From NCBI GenBank assembly GCA_043777755.1, contig JAYWHK010000188.1, forward strand, positions 1-8,780: a DNA stretch of 8,780 bases, read 5' to 3'. The notes beneath the pieces are model-generated. The model had not been told where the DNA came from. It was given only the letters and a program-made list of their open reading frames with translations, and ran no database searches. The position numbers were made by a program, and so were the translations under genes. Source of the stretch: CANHEE01 sp043777755 (lineage in GTDB: Bacteria > Bacteroidota > Bacteroidia > Chitinophagales > Saprospiraceae). This document shows, one piece after another, positions 1 to 6,842 of the stretch; position 1 is the first letter of the stretch, and each line of letters starts with the position of its first letter.

Positions 1-10
1 GCCGAATCAT

Positions 11-467
11 TGATTGGTCAAAGTTCGACATTTTTTTGATTTTCCCAATACCTTTTTTCAAAACGTTCGGGAAAATCATTATTTAGGCTCGAATGCCTAT
101 GCTTTTTGTTGTAATAGACTTCAATGTACTCAAAAATTTCAGTGTAAGCATCTTCAAAACTGGCAAATTTACCTCCTTCGAGCATCTCTGCTTTGCATCG
201 AGAGAAGAAACTTTCGCCCATCGCATTGTCATAATGATTATCTTTTCGGGTCATACTTTGCTCAAAAGCGTATGCTTTGAACAACTCCCCGATGCCCAAT
301 GTTCGAGTAACTTCGCTAACGCTCCGTCCCGAATTTAGCATTTTCAAGGCTTCTGTTTTGAAACCTACGTCGAACTTCCGACGTTTTCGTGTTGATGTTT
401 TCTTGTCCATAATCGCACAAAGTTAAAGGAATTTTTTGTGTGGATAAACCTGAACCATGTCAGTTCA
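11..467 (-). mobile_element. Internally deleted IS3-family insertion sequence remnant
   Basis: This copy holds a single fused transposase remnant and possible ends. The right end, read on the minus strand, starts TGAACTGACATGGTTC at 467. The left end, read inward on the plus strand, starts TGATTGGTCAAAGTTC at 11. The two agree at 10 of the first 16 positions, including the terminal TGA, which is plausible for imperfect IS3-type inverted repeats. No matching 3-4 bp target duplication is seen (CAT on the left, TCC on the right). A complete IS3 element is about 1.2-1.5 kb, so most of the body is gone. The exact ends are inferred. The transposase remnant itself is clear. Confidence 0.6.
18..410 (-). 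pseudogene. IS3-family transposase remnant: OrfA N-terminus fused in frame to OrfB C-terminus
   Basis: The 130-aa reading frame starts with ATG at 408-410. Residues 1-42 are the typical start of an IS3 OrfA: a basic lead, then the helix-turn-helix segment containing FKTEALKMLNSGRSVSEV. From about residue 43 the sequence becomes the end of OrfB, the DDE integrase-type transposase. It shows FEQSMTRKDNHYDNAMGESF and then the terminal YYNKKHRHSSLN motif. The Glu in the NAMGESF stretch is the third catalytic acid. The two catalytic Asp residues, the rest of OrfA and the frameshift region are missing. The junction lies near 279-290 and keeps the frame, so the product could be made but cannot be an active transposase. 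It would at most keep a partial DNA-binding domain. The reading as an internal deletion is strong. Confidence 0.85.
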
Positions 468-557
468 TCCGCCCGTAAAGCATACTAACAGATCTCCCCA
501 AGTAAGGTTAATTTCTTCCTTCTCATGTCACCGCCATATTTACTTACCTAACTTTCG
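468..557. other. Non-coding stretch beside the IS remnant, origin unknown
   Basis: No convincing reading frame lies here on either strand. Together with 558-888 it makes a gap of about 420 bases between the IS remnant and the PorP-OmpA gene. The composition of 470-540 is less AT-rich than the spacer that follows, which suggests debris of another mobile element or a dead gene, but I do not recognise it. I looked for a group II intron domain V and saw none. Confidence 0.3.
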
Positions 558-672
558 GATAGGTATAGTCATTAAGCTAAGGAGTCTGAATCTATATTTT
601 ATAAATAATTGATTTTTAGATAATTATGAAAAAATGGCTATAAAATTCTTAACTTAATGACATTGCCCTATC
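558..672. mobile_element. MITE-like inverted-repeat unit of about 115 bp
   Basis: The core GTCATTAAGCTAAG (568-581) is matched in inverted orientation by CTTAACTTAATGAC (648-661), 13 of 14 positions. The similarity continues outward on both sides to GATAGG (558-563) and CCTATC (667-672), with one gap and a few mismatches. The AT-rich interior has no reading frame. Short non-coding DNA bounded by long imperfect terminal repeats is the usual form of a miniature inverted-repeat element or of a collapsed insertion sequence. No target-site duplication was identified, and the transposase family that would recognise these ends is unknown to me. Confidence 0.45.
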
Positions 673-724
673 AGGGTGTATAACGGACTTAAACCGTCAA
701 GAAAATAACCATGTTGGACGCACC

Positions 725-770
725 AAAAAAAAGGTTGATTTTTTCTTTTGAAAAAATCAACCTTTTTTTT
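725..770. terminator. Bidirectional intrinsic terminator with perfect 20-bp stem
   Basis: Bases 725-744 and 751-770 are exact reverse complements with a 6-base loop. The core is GGTTGATTTTTT pairing with AAAAAATCAACC, flanked by eight A on the left and eight T on the right. Each strand therefore reads a hairpin followed by a U-tract, so it can stop transcription from either side. It lies about 119 bases past the stop of the PorP-OmpA gene and is the natural end of the three-gene minus-strand unit. Confidence 0.88.
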
Positions 771-888
771 AAATTCAGATAAATACACACATCTAAAAAT
801 GATTTTCACATTTTATATTTATACAAAACGTTGAATACCAGATGTTTGTAATATCTTAATATCCAATAACTAATAACTGTTGTATATA

Positions 889-2838
889 TCAATCAAAATC
901 CCATTGCATATCTACACGACGGTTTTGTTTGCGACCTTGTTCGTTGATATTGGTACTGATTGGGCGAGTTTCACCGAACCATTCCACTTTTACACGAGCA
1001 GGCGCAACGCCTCTATCTTGCAAATAATACAGCACAGAGTACACACGATTTTTAGACAATTCCATATTGTATTCATACGTATTTCGGCTGTCTGTATGAC
1101 CTTGCATTTTGACTTTGTACTCATCATGGGCTTTCATCCAATCTGCCAATCTATCTAAATAAGTATTTGATTCTATTTTGATTTCAGCTTTATCTGTTTC
1201 AAAATAAAGGTTTCTCAATGCAAAATCAAGTGCGTTTTGACCTTCAATTGGTACAATCGGACAACCCGTCTTACTTTCACCAGGTGTACCAGGACAAGCA
1301 TCTTTTTCATCAGGAATACCATCACCATCCATGTCGCCAGGTTTTGCATTTGGATAACGTTTTCCGTAAGGATTAGGATTTCCATTCGCTCCATTTGCGT
1401 TGAAGTTAGGTGGAAGTTTCCCAGGCGGACAACCATAATTGTTTAGTTCTCCATATTCATCTGGACAAGGATCTACCTCGTCAATGATGCCATCACGGTC
1501 ACGGTCATTCAGCGGACAACCTTCGTTTTTGACATTACCAGCAATATCAGGACATTTGTCAATATCATCACGCAAACCATCATTATCACGGTCAGCGAAA
1601 GGACAGCCTTTATTTTCTTTTGAACCAGCAAAATTCGGACATTGGTCTTCGCTGTCAGGAACGCCATCACCATCGGTATCTTGTTTGTCTGGACAACCTT
1701 TATTTGATTTTGGACCTTTCACTTCAGGACATTTATCGTCTTTGTCAGGAACACCATCGCCATCAGTATCTTCGCCGTTTTCGTCAGGATTCTCGCCAGG
1801 AGGACAACCATCATTTTCTTTTGTACCAGGTTTTTCAGGACATTTGTCCAAGTTATCAGGAACACCATCACCGTCTTTGTCGCCTTTTTTCTTACAAATA
1901 GACATTCCAAGACCAATTTCGTGTGTACCATCGCTTTTTGCTTTCAATGCAGAAGTCGTCATGTCATAAGCATAAAAAAACTGAAAACCATTTTTGGTTG
2001 TTACACCCAACATGGCAGCAACCGCATCTTTGTGGCGATAATTCAAACCAGCCCAAAAGCCATTGTTCATGGTTGCTTTCAAAGAAATATCAAAAGAAAG
2101 TGGCGCATTTTCAACCAAACGAAGCATGGTCGAAGGCTCGATTTTCATGTTTTTTCCCGCAGGAATTTCATAACCAGCCATCAACATATAGTGACGTTTC
2201 AATGTACTACTTGATGTTGCCTTTGGATTAGAAAACGCTAATTTTCTTTCAAAAATCTGTGGCGAAGAAAAGCCCAACCACAAATTTTTTCTTTTGAAAT
2301 AAACACCAGCGTTGAAGTCAGGAAAATTTGTTCCACCTTGTGCAGCTTGTGCTGTAAGGTCGTTCACTTGGTCACGCAAACGAGCATTTGTACCCAAGCC
2401 AGAATTGTAATAACCACCTGCAATACCCAATCCGAAATAACTCAAAGAATCTAATTTCATAGCGTAACACAACGCCAATGAACCGCCAGAACGACGAATC
2501 GAACCAGCTTGGTCATTGAACAAATAACCACCAACACCCAATTTTTTGCCTACACGTGAATGAACAGAAAAGATGGATGTCTGTGGATTTTCACTAACAC
2601 CAGACCATTGCTGACGGTGAGAAACTTTCGCTTCTACACACTTTGATGTTGCCGCCACCGCAGGATTAAAACCAAAACAATTGGTGATGTAATTGGTAAA
2701 AAGCGGATATTGTTGTGCTGTAACAGATTGAATAACAGCGATATATATGAATAATGTGAGAGAAAAAACGCTCTTAAAGCCTCTCCTAAGTCCTCTTTTG
2801 AGGAGAGGACTTCCAAACGTAGAATTTATTTTTTTCAT
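889..2838 (-). CDS. PorP/SprF-family outer-membrane protein fused to TSP3 repeats and an OmpA domain
   Basis: This is a 649-aa exported outer-membrane protein. Residues 1-41 form a signal peptide ending in QSVTAQ. Residues 43-315 match the PorP/SprF family, a predicted beta-barrel linked to type IX secretion; it opens with QQYPLFTNYITNCFGFNPA. Residues 320-527 hold six thrombospondin type 3 repeats with calcium-binding DxDGDGxxD motifs and CP/GCP cysteines, broken once by an Asn/Gly/Pro-rich linker at about 472-501. Residues 535-649 are an OmpA C-terminal domain with GHTDS and LSKNRV. Asp583 and Arg598 keep the 15-residue spacing of the known diaminopimelate-contact pair, so peptidoglycan binding is likely. 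Ordinary PorP/SprF proteins are about 300 aa. The gene is last in the minus-strand unit, 56 bases after the T9SS cargo gene. ATG 2838 is the only ATG before the mature region. The signal peptide n-region is unusually long because it contains a translated palindromic repeat. Confidence 0.9.
   Translation of the reverse strand: MKKINSTFGSPLLKRGLRRGFKSVFSLTLFIYIAVIQSVTAQQYPLFTNYITNCFGFNPAVAATSKCVEAKVSHRQQWSGVSENPQTSIFSVHSRVGKKLGVGGYLFNDQAGSIRRSGGSLALCYAMKLDSLSYFGLGIAGGYYNSGLGTNARLRDQVNDLTAQAAQGGTNFPDFNAGVYFKRKNLWLGFSSPQIFERKLAFSNPKATSSSTLKRHYMLMAGYEIPAGKNMKIEPSTMLRLVENAPLSFDISLKATMNNGFWAGLNYRHKDAVAAMLGVTTKNGFQFFYAYDMTTSALKAKSDGTHEIGLGMSICKKKGDKDGDGVPDNLDKCPEKPGTKENDGCPPGENPDENGEDTDGDGVPDKDDKCPEVKGPKSNKGCPDKQDTDGDGVPDSEDQCPNFAGSKENKGCPFADRDNDGLRDDIDKCPDIAGNVKNEGCPLNDRDRDGIIDEVDPCPDEYGELNNYGCPPGKLPPNFNANGANGNPNPYGKRYPNAKPGDMDGDGIPDEKDACPGTPGESKTGCPIVPIEGQNALDFALRNLYFETDKAEIKIESNTYLDRLADWMKAHDEYKVKMQGHTDSRNTYEYNMELSKNRVYSVLYYLQDRGVAPARVKVEWFGETRPISTNINEQGRKQNRRVDMQWDFD
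2780..2812. repeat. Palindromic repeat inside the signal-peptide coding region
   Basis: AAGTCCTCT (2788-2796) pairs with AGAGGACTT (2804-2812). In addition CCTCTCCT (2780-2787) pairs with AGGAGAGG (2801-2808), giving two alternative hairpins. On the minus strand it is read in frame as GSPLLKRGLRRGF, residues 9-21 of the PorP-OmpA protein. The peptide is basic and simple, and sits between the initiating MKKI and the hydrophobic core. It looks like a dispersed palindromic element inserted in frame. Confidence 0.6.
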
Positions 2839-2894
2839 TTTCTAAGATTTAGAAATTGCTTTATTTGAACAATAGCAAACAAAGAAATTTTACT

Positions 2895-4157
2895 TTAACG
2901 AATAATGGTTACTGCACCAGAAAATATGGTTTTGTCACGGTCGTTCAAATTAATCAAATAGTAATAAGGACCACTTGGCAGTTCTTCTCCTTTGCTATTT
3001 TGACCTTTCCAGTCACCATTTTTTGCACTGTTTTTATTCCAAACGATACTTCCCCAACGGTTGTATATTTCGACGGTATTTTTTGGAAAATCATCTAAAC
3101 CTTCAAAAAACCAATCGTCGTTCACACCATCACCATTAGGCGAAAAAGTATTTGAAAAATCCTTTTCTGTTTTTTCACAAACCCGTTTGAGTTCAACAGA
3201 AAGCCCCGTGCTACATTTGTTTTTGTCCGTAACAGTAACAATATATACGCCTTTTTCAAGATTTTCTCTGTTTTGTGTAAATGCGCCATCGTTCCAAGTA
3301 AAGTTGTAAGGAGAAGTACCTCCATTTACTTTTAGATTAATCTCACCATCTTTATCATCACGACAAGTCTCGTCTTTTTTATCAAAAGCAAGAGCAAAAG
3401 AATCTTTTGGTTGCAAAATCACAACATCTGCCTTAGATTCACAACCTTTTCCATCTTTCACAATGTATTGATATTTTCCAGCTGCCAAATTGCTGATGTC
3501 TTTTGTCGCAGCTCCATTTGACCATTGATAAGCAACGGGTGCTGTACCGCCACTGACTGCAAGTGTAATGAAACCCGTTTTTTTACCATAACACAACACA
3601 TCGGTTTTTTGATATTGCGCTGTGAAAGCTTTTGTTGCAACATCAATTTTTACAGATTGTGCTTTGTTACAGGTTTTATTGGTTACTTTAAGATTGATAA
3701 TTTGAGGACCAGAATTGGAAAAACCAATTTTGGTAGGACTTTGAGCAGAAGCTGTTTTGGGAACACCATCTGGTCCAAAATCCCAAGCAAAAGTCATCCC
3801 TGGCAAAAGGTCACCTTCATATTCAAAATCAAAATAAGTACCGCAATTGTCTGTTTTTGAACTGCTTGAAACAGCTACTTTGAAAAGGCAATCTTGCGGA
3901 TTAGTTCCACCATTGTTAGTCGTGTCCTTGTCTATTGTAATAGGCTGCTGAAAACCTTGACGAAGGGTTGTTTTTCCATCAGTAATTACATTGCAACCTG
4001 GGCATTGTCCAAAAGTAGAGGCGACTAAGATTTTTTGAGTACTTGTAACAGGAACAGAACCAGTCACACCGACACCACAAAACGTCCAACGCTTGAGCTG
4101 TTGCGCTTGCATAAAAAATGGCAAAAACAACAGTATATATAGATATTTTATTTTCAT
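2895..4157 (-). CDS. T9SS type B cargo: PKD-like segment, two SprB-type repeats, gliding-motility C-terminal domain
   Basis: This is a 420-aa protein predicted to be exported by Sec and then across the outer membrane by the type IX system. The signal peptide is MKIKYLYILLFLPFFMQAQ. The N-terminal module (about 20-75) ends in LRQGFQQP, a pattern often found near the start of Bacteroidota surface proteins. A PKD-like segment follows at about 110-175 (FAWDFG, then PQIINLKVTN). Two SprB-type repeats lie at about 184-250 and 260-325; both have a Cys after the lead strand, then SGGTAP or NGGTSP, and a later Cys. The last 85 residues are the type B sorting domain, with FSPNGDGVNDDW, IYNRWG, W and PSGPYYYLI. 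It is much shorter than the giant adhesin SprB. An in-frame TTG at 4161-4163 would add two residues, but the ATG at 4155-4157 directly before the basic lead is preferred. The gap to the upstream gene is 49 AT-rich bases with no promoter match, so cotranscription is likely. Binding target unknown. Confidence 0.88.
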   Translation of the reverse strand: MKIKYLYILLFLPFFMQAQQLKRWTFCGVGVTGSVPVTSTQKILVASTFGQCPGCNVITDGKTTLRQGFQQPITIDKDTTNNGGTNPQDCLFKVAVSSSSKTDNCGTYFDFEYEGDLLPGMTFAWDFGPDGVPKTASAQSPTKIGFSNSGPQIINLKVTNKTCNKAQSVKIDVATKAFTAQYQKTDVLCYGKKTGFITLAVSGGTAPVAYQWSNGAATKDISNLAAGKYQYIVKDGKGCESKADVVILQPKDSFALAFDKKDETCRDDKDGEINLKVNGGTSPYNFTWNDGAFTQNRENLEKGVYIVTVTDKNKCSTGLSVELKRVCEKTEKDFSNTFSPNGDGVNDDWFFEGLDDFPKNTVEIYNRWGSIVWNKNSAKNGDWKGQNSKGEELPSGPYYYLINLNDRDKTIFSGAVTIIR

Positions 4158-4206
4158 AATCAATTGTTTTTTAATAAATTAAATAATTTTATTTTAAAAA
4201 AATTGA

Positions 4207-5370
4207 TTAAAGCATATCCAATAAATAACCCGTTATAATTGGCGTATTGATGGCAAAAGGATACTTAATGGTTAAGCCATTTAGTCCTCCTGGAATAGAC
4301 ACGAACTGCGCACCATTATTCACCGCATAGAAACTTGTCAATTCGCTATCCACGACTAAGGTATTAGTACCAATTTCCAAACCACTTGAAATTACCAAAA
4401 TTTTATTTGGAGGAATTTGATAAGGTGTTTTCAAATCTATTACTACCGCCTCAATACGAGGATCGCTTTTGATTTCAAAACCTGTCATAGATGAATTTGT
4501 GACTTTCGATCCTCCAGGTAAAATAGGAGAAGTTGGATAAGAGTCAGCAGTATAATTAGTTCCTTTGTATTCAAAAGTCATTTTTCCTGTTACTGTAGCA
4601 TTGGCAGTAACGTAAAAAGTGAAACCGATAGGAACAGTATATACATCAGCTATTTTTATGAATCTGTATTTTCCGATGATGCCTTGTGGGAAAGATGGAC
4701 TTGCGCCAGGATTCCCCATTAATCTATCAAAAAGATTAACATTGCCATTTTTTGCACCAGCTTTATCGACGATGCTCAAATCACCTGTATTAGGATCAAA
4801 TTTCAAATCTTGAATCTCATTTTTAGGGTCAGAATCTTTATCGTTAAACTGAACAGAATTGGAAGAACCAACCGTTCCCGCAGGAACAATGCTCAATGTG
4901 CCAGCAGCTGGATCAACAAAAAGAGCTTGTAATTCGTTTTTATCGTCTTTGTCTTTATCGTCCAAAGCCGTTTTGGCAACATCAGCTTCACCAGCATTTA
5001 GGGCATAAGGCACTGAAAGGATTTGATTTGTTCCAATCAATTTGTAGCCAGAGCCAGCATCAATGTTGGCTTGTAAAAAATATTTATTAGTGCCCCATTT
5101 GATTTTTGCAAAATCAGTGGCGTTTTTAGAACCAATTTCGATGGTAAAAAGACCAAATTCGTCAGTCGTAATTTGGTGTTCTTCCGTGAAAATCGCAGTA
5201 CCAGAAGTCGTTGCTTCTAAGATTTTCATCATCACTTTGATGGAAGATTTTGTGAGTTCAGCTCCTTGGTCGTTGGCTGCAACAGCCTGATAACAAATGA
5301 GTTGTGGTGTTTGGGCATTAGCAAAAAAAGCCAATGTAATCGCAAATAAGAAGGTTAAAACTTTCTTCAT
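4207..5370 (-). CDS. Exported surface-type protein with D-N-E-Q repeats, function unknown
   Basis: This is a 387-aa protein with signal peptide MKKVLTFLFAITLAFFANAQ (cleavage near 19/20). Residues about 20-130 are a module common at the start of Bacteroidota cell-surface and tail-fibre-like proteins. It runs PQLICYQAVAANDQG, then an ATTSGTAIFTEEH strand, DEFGLFTIEIGS, WGTNKYFLQ, and ends LSVPYALNA. Two acidic repeats follow at about 137-165 and 176-205, each with D-K-D...KNE(L/I)Q and then DPxxGxLSIV. Residues 216-387 are beta-rich with no family I recognise. No T9SS C-terminal sorting domain is visible, so its final location (periplasm or surface) is open. The frame stays open to an ATG at 5520, which would add 50 residues. 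That start is rejected because it lies upstream of the promoter at 5415-5447 and would bury the signal peptide. It is the first gene of the three-gene unit. Confidence 0.75.
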   Translation of the reverse strand: MKKVLTFLFAITLAFFANAQTPQLICYQAVAANDQGAELTKSSIKVMMKILEATTSGTAIFTEEHQITTDEFGLFTIEIGSKNATDFAKIKWGTNKYFLQANIDAGSGYKLIGTNQILSVPYALNAGEADVAKTALDDKDKDDKNELQALFVDPAAGTLSIVPAGTVGSSNSVQFNDKDSDPKNEIQDLKFDPNTGDLSIVDKAGAKNGNVNLFDRLMGNPGASPSFPQGIIGKYRFIKIADVYTVPIGFTFYVTANATVTGKMTFEYKGTNYTADSYPTSPILPGGSKVTNSSMTGFEIKSDPRIEAVVIDLKTPYQIPPNKILVISSGLEIGTNTLVVDSELTSFYAVNNGAQFVSIPGGLNGLTIKYPFAINTPIITGYLLDML

Positions 5371-5414
5371 GATAATTAATAATTTTGTTAAGGATTTATC
5401 AAAAGGGTAATGTT

Positions 5415-5447
5415 CAAAGGTAGGTGTTGCAAATACTGTTCCACAAA
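5415..5447 (-). promoter_or_regulatory. Bacteroidota-type promoter for the three-gene minus-strand unit
   Basis: On the minus strand TTTG (5447-5444) is followed after 21 bases by TACCTTTG (5422-5415), a perfect fit to the -33 TTTG and -7 TAnnTTTG pattern of Bacteroidota sigma factor promoters. Transcription would begin near 5408, leaving a leader of about 40 bases before the ATG at 5370. A second TAnnTTTG, TACATTTG at 5451-5444, overlaps the -33 element but has no TTG at the right distance upstream. Confidence 0.72.
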
Positions 5448-5526
5448 TGTATATTTTTTTTAATATATAAAAAAATAATTGAGCATTTTTTTCTTTTTTC
5501 TTAGAAATATTTTTTTTCATAATGTA

Positions 5527-5557
5527 TTGGCAATGGGAAATTTTAGTTGTATTTTTG
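5527..5557 (+). promoter_or_regulatory. Bacteroidota-type promoter for the MoxR-type ATPase gene
   Basis: TTG (5527-5529) is followed after 20 bases by TATTTTTG (5550-5557), a perfect TAnnTTTG match. Transcription would begin near 5563, about 29 bases before the ATG at 5592. It points away from the minus-strand promoter, and the 79 bases between the two are almost pure A/T with long T runs, which may act as a shared UP-like or curved region. Confidence 0.68.
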
Positions 5558-5591
5558 TTCGATTTTAAAAAATAAAGGATATTTCATACTT

Positions 5592-6668
5592 ATGGCAATA
5601 TTAAGACAACACGCTGAAAATCAATTTCTTGCAGAGCTTGAAGCACTAAAAAAGCAAGACAAATACGAAAAGCCCGAAAACTGGGAAATGTCACCACACG
5701 CTGTCGTGAATTACTTGTTGGGAACGACACTTGACGATGGTTTCCATGTCACACCAAAATACATTGGCAACCGAAGATTGATGGAAATTGCAGTTGCGAC
5801 GCTCACTACTGACCGAGCTTTGCTCCTTTATGGGCTTCCTGGAACGGCAAAATCTTGGGTTTCTGAGCATTTGGCAGCAGCAATTTCTGGCGATTCTACA
5901 TTGTTGGTGCAAGGAACAGCTGGCACTTCAGAGGAGTCTATTCGCTACGGTTGGAATTATGCTCGACTTCTGAGCGCAGGGCCCGTGCCTGACGCTATCG
6001 TCGAAACACCAATTATGAGGGCTATGAAAACGGGAAAAATTGCCCGCATCGAGGAACTGACTCGCATCGGTTCTGATGTTCAAGATACACTAATTACGAT
6101 TCTTTCTGAAAAAAATTTGCCTATTCCAGAGTTGAATATGGAGGTTCAAGCAACACGAGGTTTTAACATTATTGCTACTGCCAACAACCGTGACAAAGGT
6201 GTCAATGAGCTTTCGAGTGCAATGAAACGCCGCTTCAATACGGTGATATTGCCTTTGCCAGAAACAGCAGCCGAAGAAATACAAATTGTTCAACAACGCA
6301 TTGACAATCAGGCTTCTGCACTGAAAATGCCAAATGAAAAACCGCTTTTGGAAGAAATAAGAAAAGTGGTTACTATTTTTAGAGAACTGCGAAACGGACT
6401 GACCGAAGACGGCAAAACAAAGGTCAAAATGCCAAGCTCTACCCTATCTACTGCCGAAGCTATTTCGGTCATGAACAGTGGTATTTCTTTGGCTTATCAT
6501 TTTGGAAATGGCGAAATGTCAGCCAGTGATTTGGCGTCTGGGATTTTGGGCGCAGTTGTCAAAGACCCCGTTCAAGACCGAATCGTTTATATGGAATATT
6601 TGGAAACTGTTTTGAAAAATCGAGATGGTTGGAAGGATATTTATAAGGCGTGTCGGGAGAATTTGTAA
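5592..6668 (+). CDS. MoxR-type AAA+ ATPase, YehL-like
   Basis: This is a 358-aa cytoplasmic AAA+ ATPase of the MoxR class. Walker A is GLPGTAKS at 81-88. Walker B is IARIEEL at 150-156, with Glu-Glu instead of the usual Asp-Glu. Sensor 1 is IIATANNRD at 193-201, and an arginine-finger-type SSAMKRRF lies at 208-215. The length and the segments QGTAGTSEESIRYGWNYA and STLSTAEAISVMNSG fit the subgroup near E. coli YehL. MoxR ATPases generally act as chaperones that remodel partner proteins, often VWA-domain proteins. In this subgroup the usual neighbours are SWIM zinc-finger, DUF5682 and VWA genes, but the next gene here is a DUF885 lipoprotein. A TTG at 5547 could extend the frame, but it lies within the promoter. 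ATG 5592, with AAAGGA 12 bases upstream, is chosen. Family call firm; substrate unknown. Confidence 0.87.
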   Translation: MAILRQHAENQFLAELEALKKQDKYEKPENWEMSPHAVVNYLLGTTLDDGFHVTPKYIGNRRLMEIAVATLTTDRALLLYGLPGTAKSWVSEHLAAAISGDSTLLVQGTAGTSEESIRYGWNYARLLSAGPVPDAIVETPIMRAMKTGKIARIEELTRIGSDVQDTLITILSEKNLPIPELNMEVQATRGFNIIATANNRDKGVNELSSAMKRRFNTVILPLPETAAEEIQIVQQRIDNQASALKMPNEKPLLEEIRKVVTIFRELRNGLTEDGKTKVKMPSSTLSTAEAISVMNSGISLAYHFGNGEMSASDLASGILGAVVKDPVQDRIVYMEYLETVLKNRDGWKDIYKACRENL

Positions 6669-6669
6669 A

Positions 6670-6730
6670 TTAGTCGTAAGTCCGTAAGTCGCTGTGCGTG
6701 ACGCGTATTTTAGTCGTAAGTCTGCAAGTC
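6670..6730. repeat. Paired direct repeats built from a CGTAAGTC octamer
   Basis: Two 21-base blocks, 6670-6690 and 6710-6730, are identical at 19 positions and 40 bases apart. Each starts TTAGTCGTAAGTC. Each block is itself a tandem of two octamers: CGTAAGTC twice in the first, CGTAAGTC then TGCAAGTC in the second. They follow directly on the stop codon of the ATPase gene. The rest of the spacer to 6842 is AT-rich with an ACT run before the next start and shows no clear promoter. Confidence 0.65.
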
Positions 6731-6842
6731 TAAAAATCCTTTAACTTACTGGTTTACAATAATTTACAACATTTCAGAATCTTAATTTAATTTTTTTAAT
6801 TTATTTCATTGTTTTAATTACTTTCATTACTACTACTACACT

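Noticed and set aside
14..338. Plus-strand frames across the IS remnant
   Set aside because: They overlap the recognisable transposase on the other strand and match no protein family I know.
468..724. Possible group II intron remnant
   Set aside because: No domain V hairpin with its catalytic triad and no reverse transcriptase fragment could be found.
1258..1881. Regular DNA repeats that could suggest a CRISPR array
   Set aside because: They are degenerate, in frame and encode TSP3 motifs; repeat and spacer lengths are not constant.
1439..1969. A 176-residue plus-strand frame rich in SGTPSPS repeats
   Set aside because: It is the antisense shadow of the TSP3 repeat coding region; its repeats only mirror the DxDGDG motifs.
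5371..5520. A 50-residue N-terminal extension of the 387-aa protein starting at ATG 5520
   Set aside because: It runs through the promoter at 5415-5447 and would place a clear signal peptide at residue 51.
5547..5591. A TTG start for the MoxR-type ATPase giving 15 extra residues
   Set aside because: The TTG lies in the promoter, upstream of the expected transcription start, and the extension has no family similarity.
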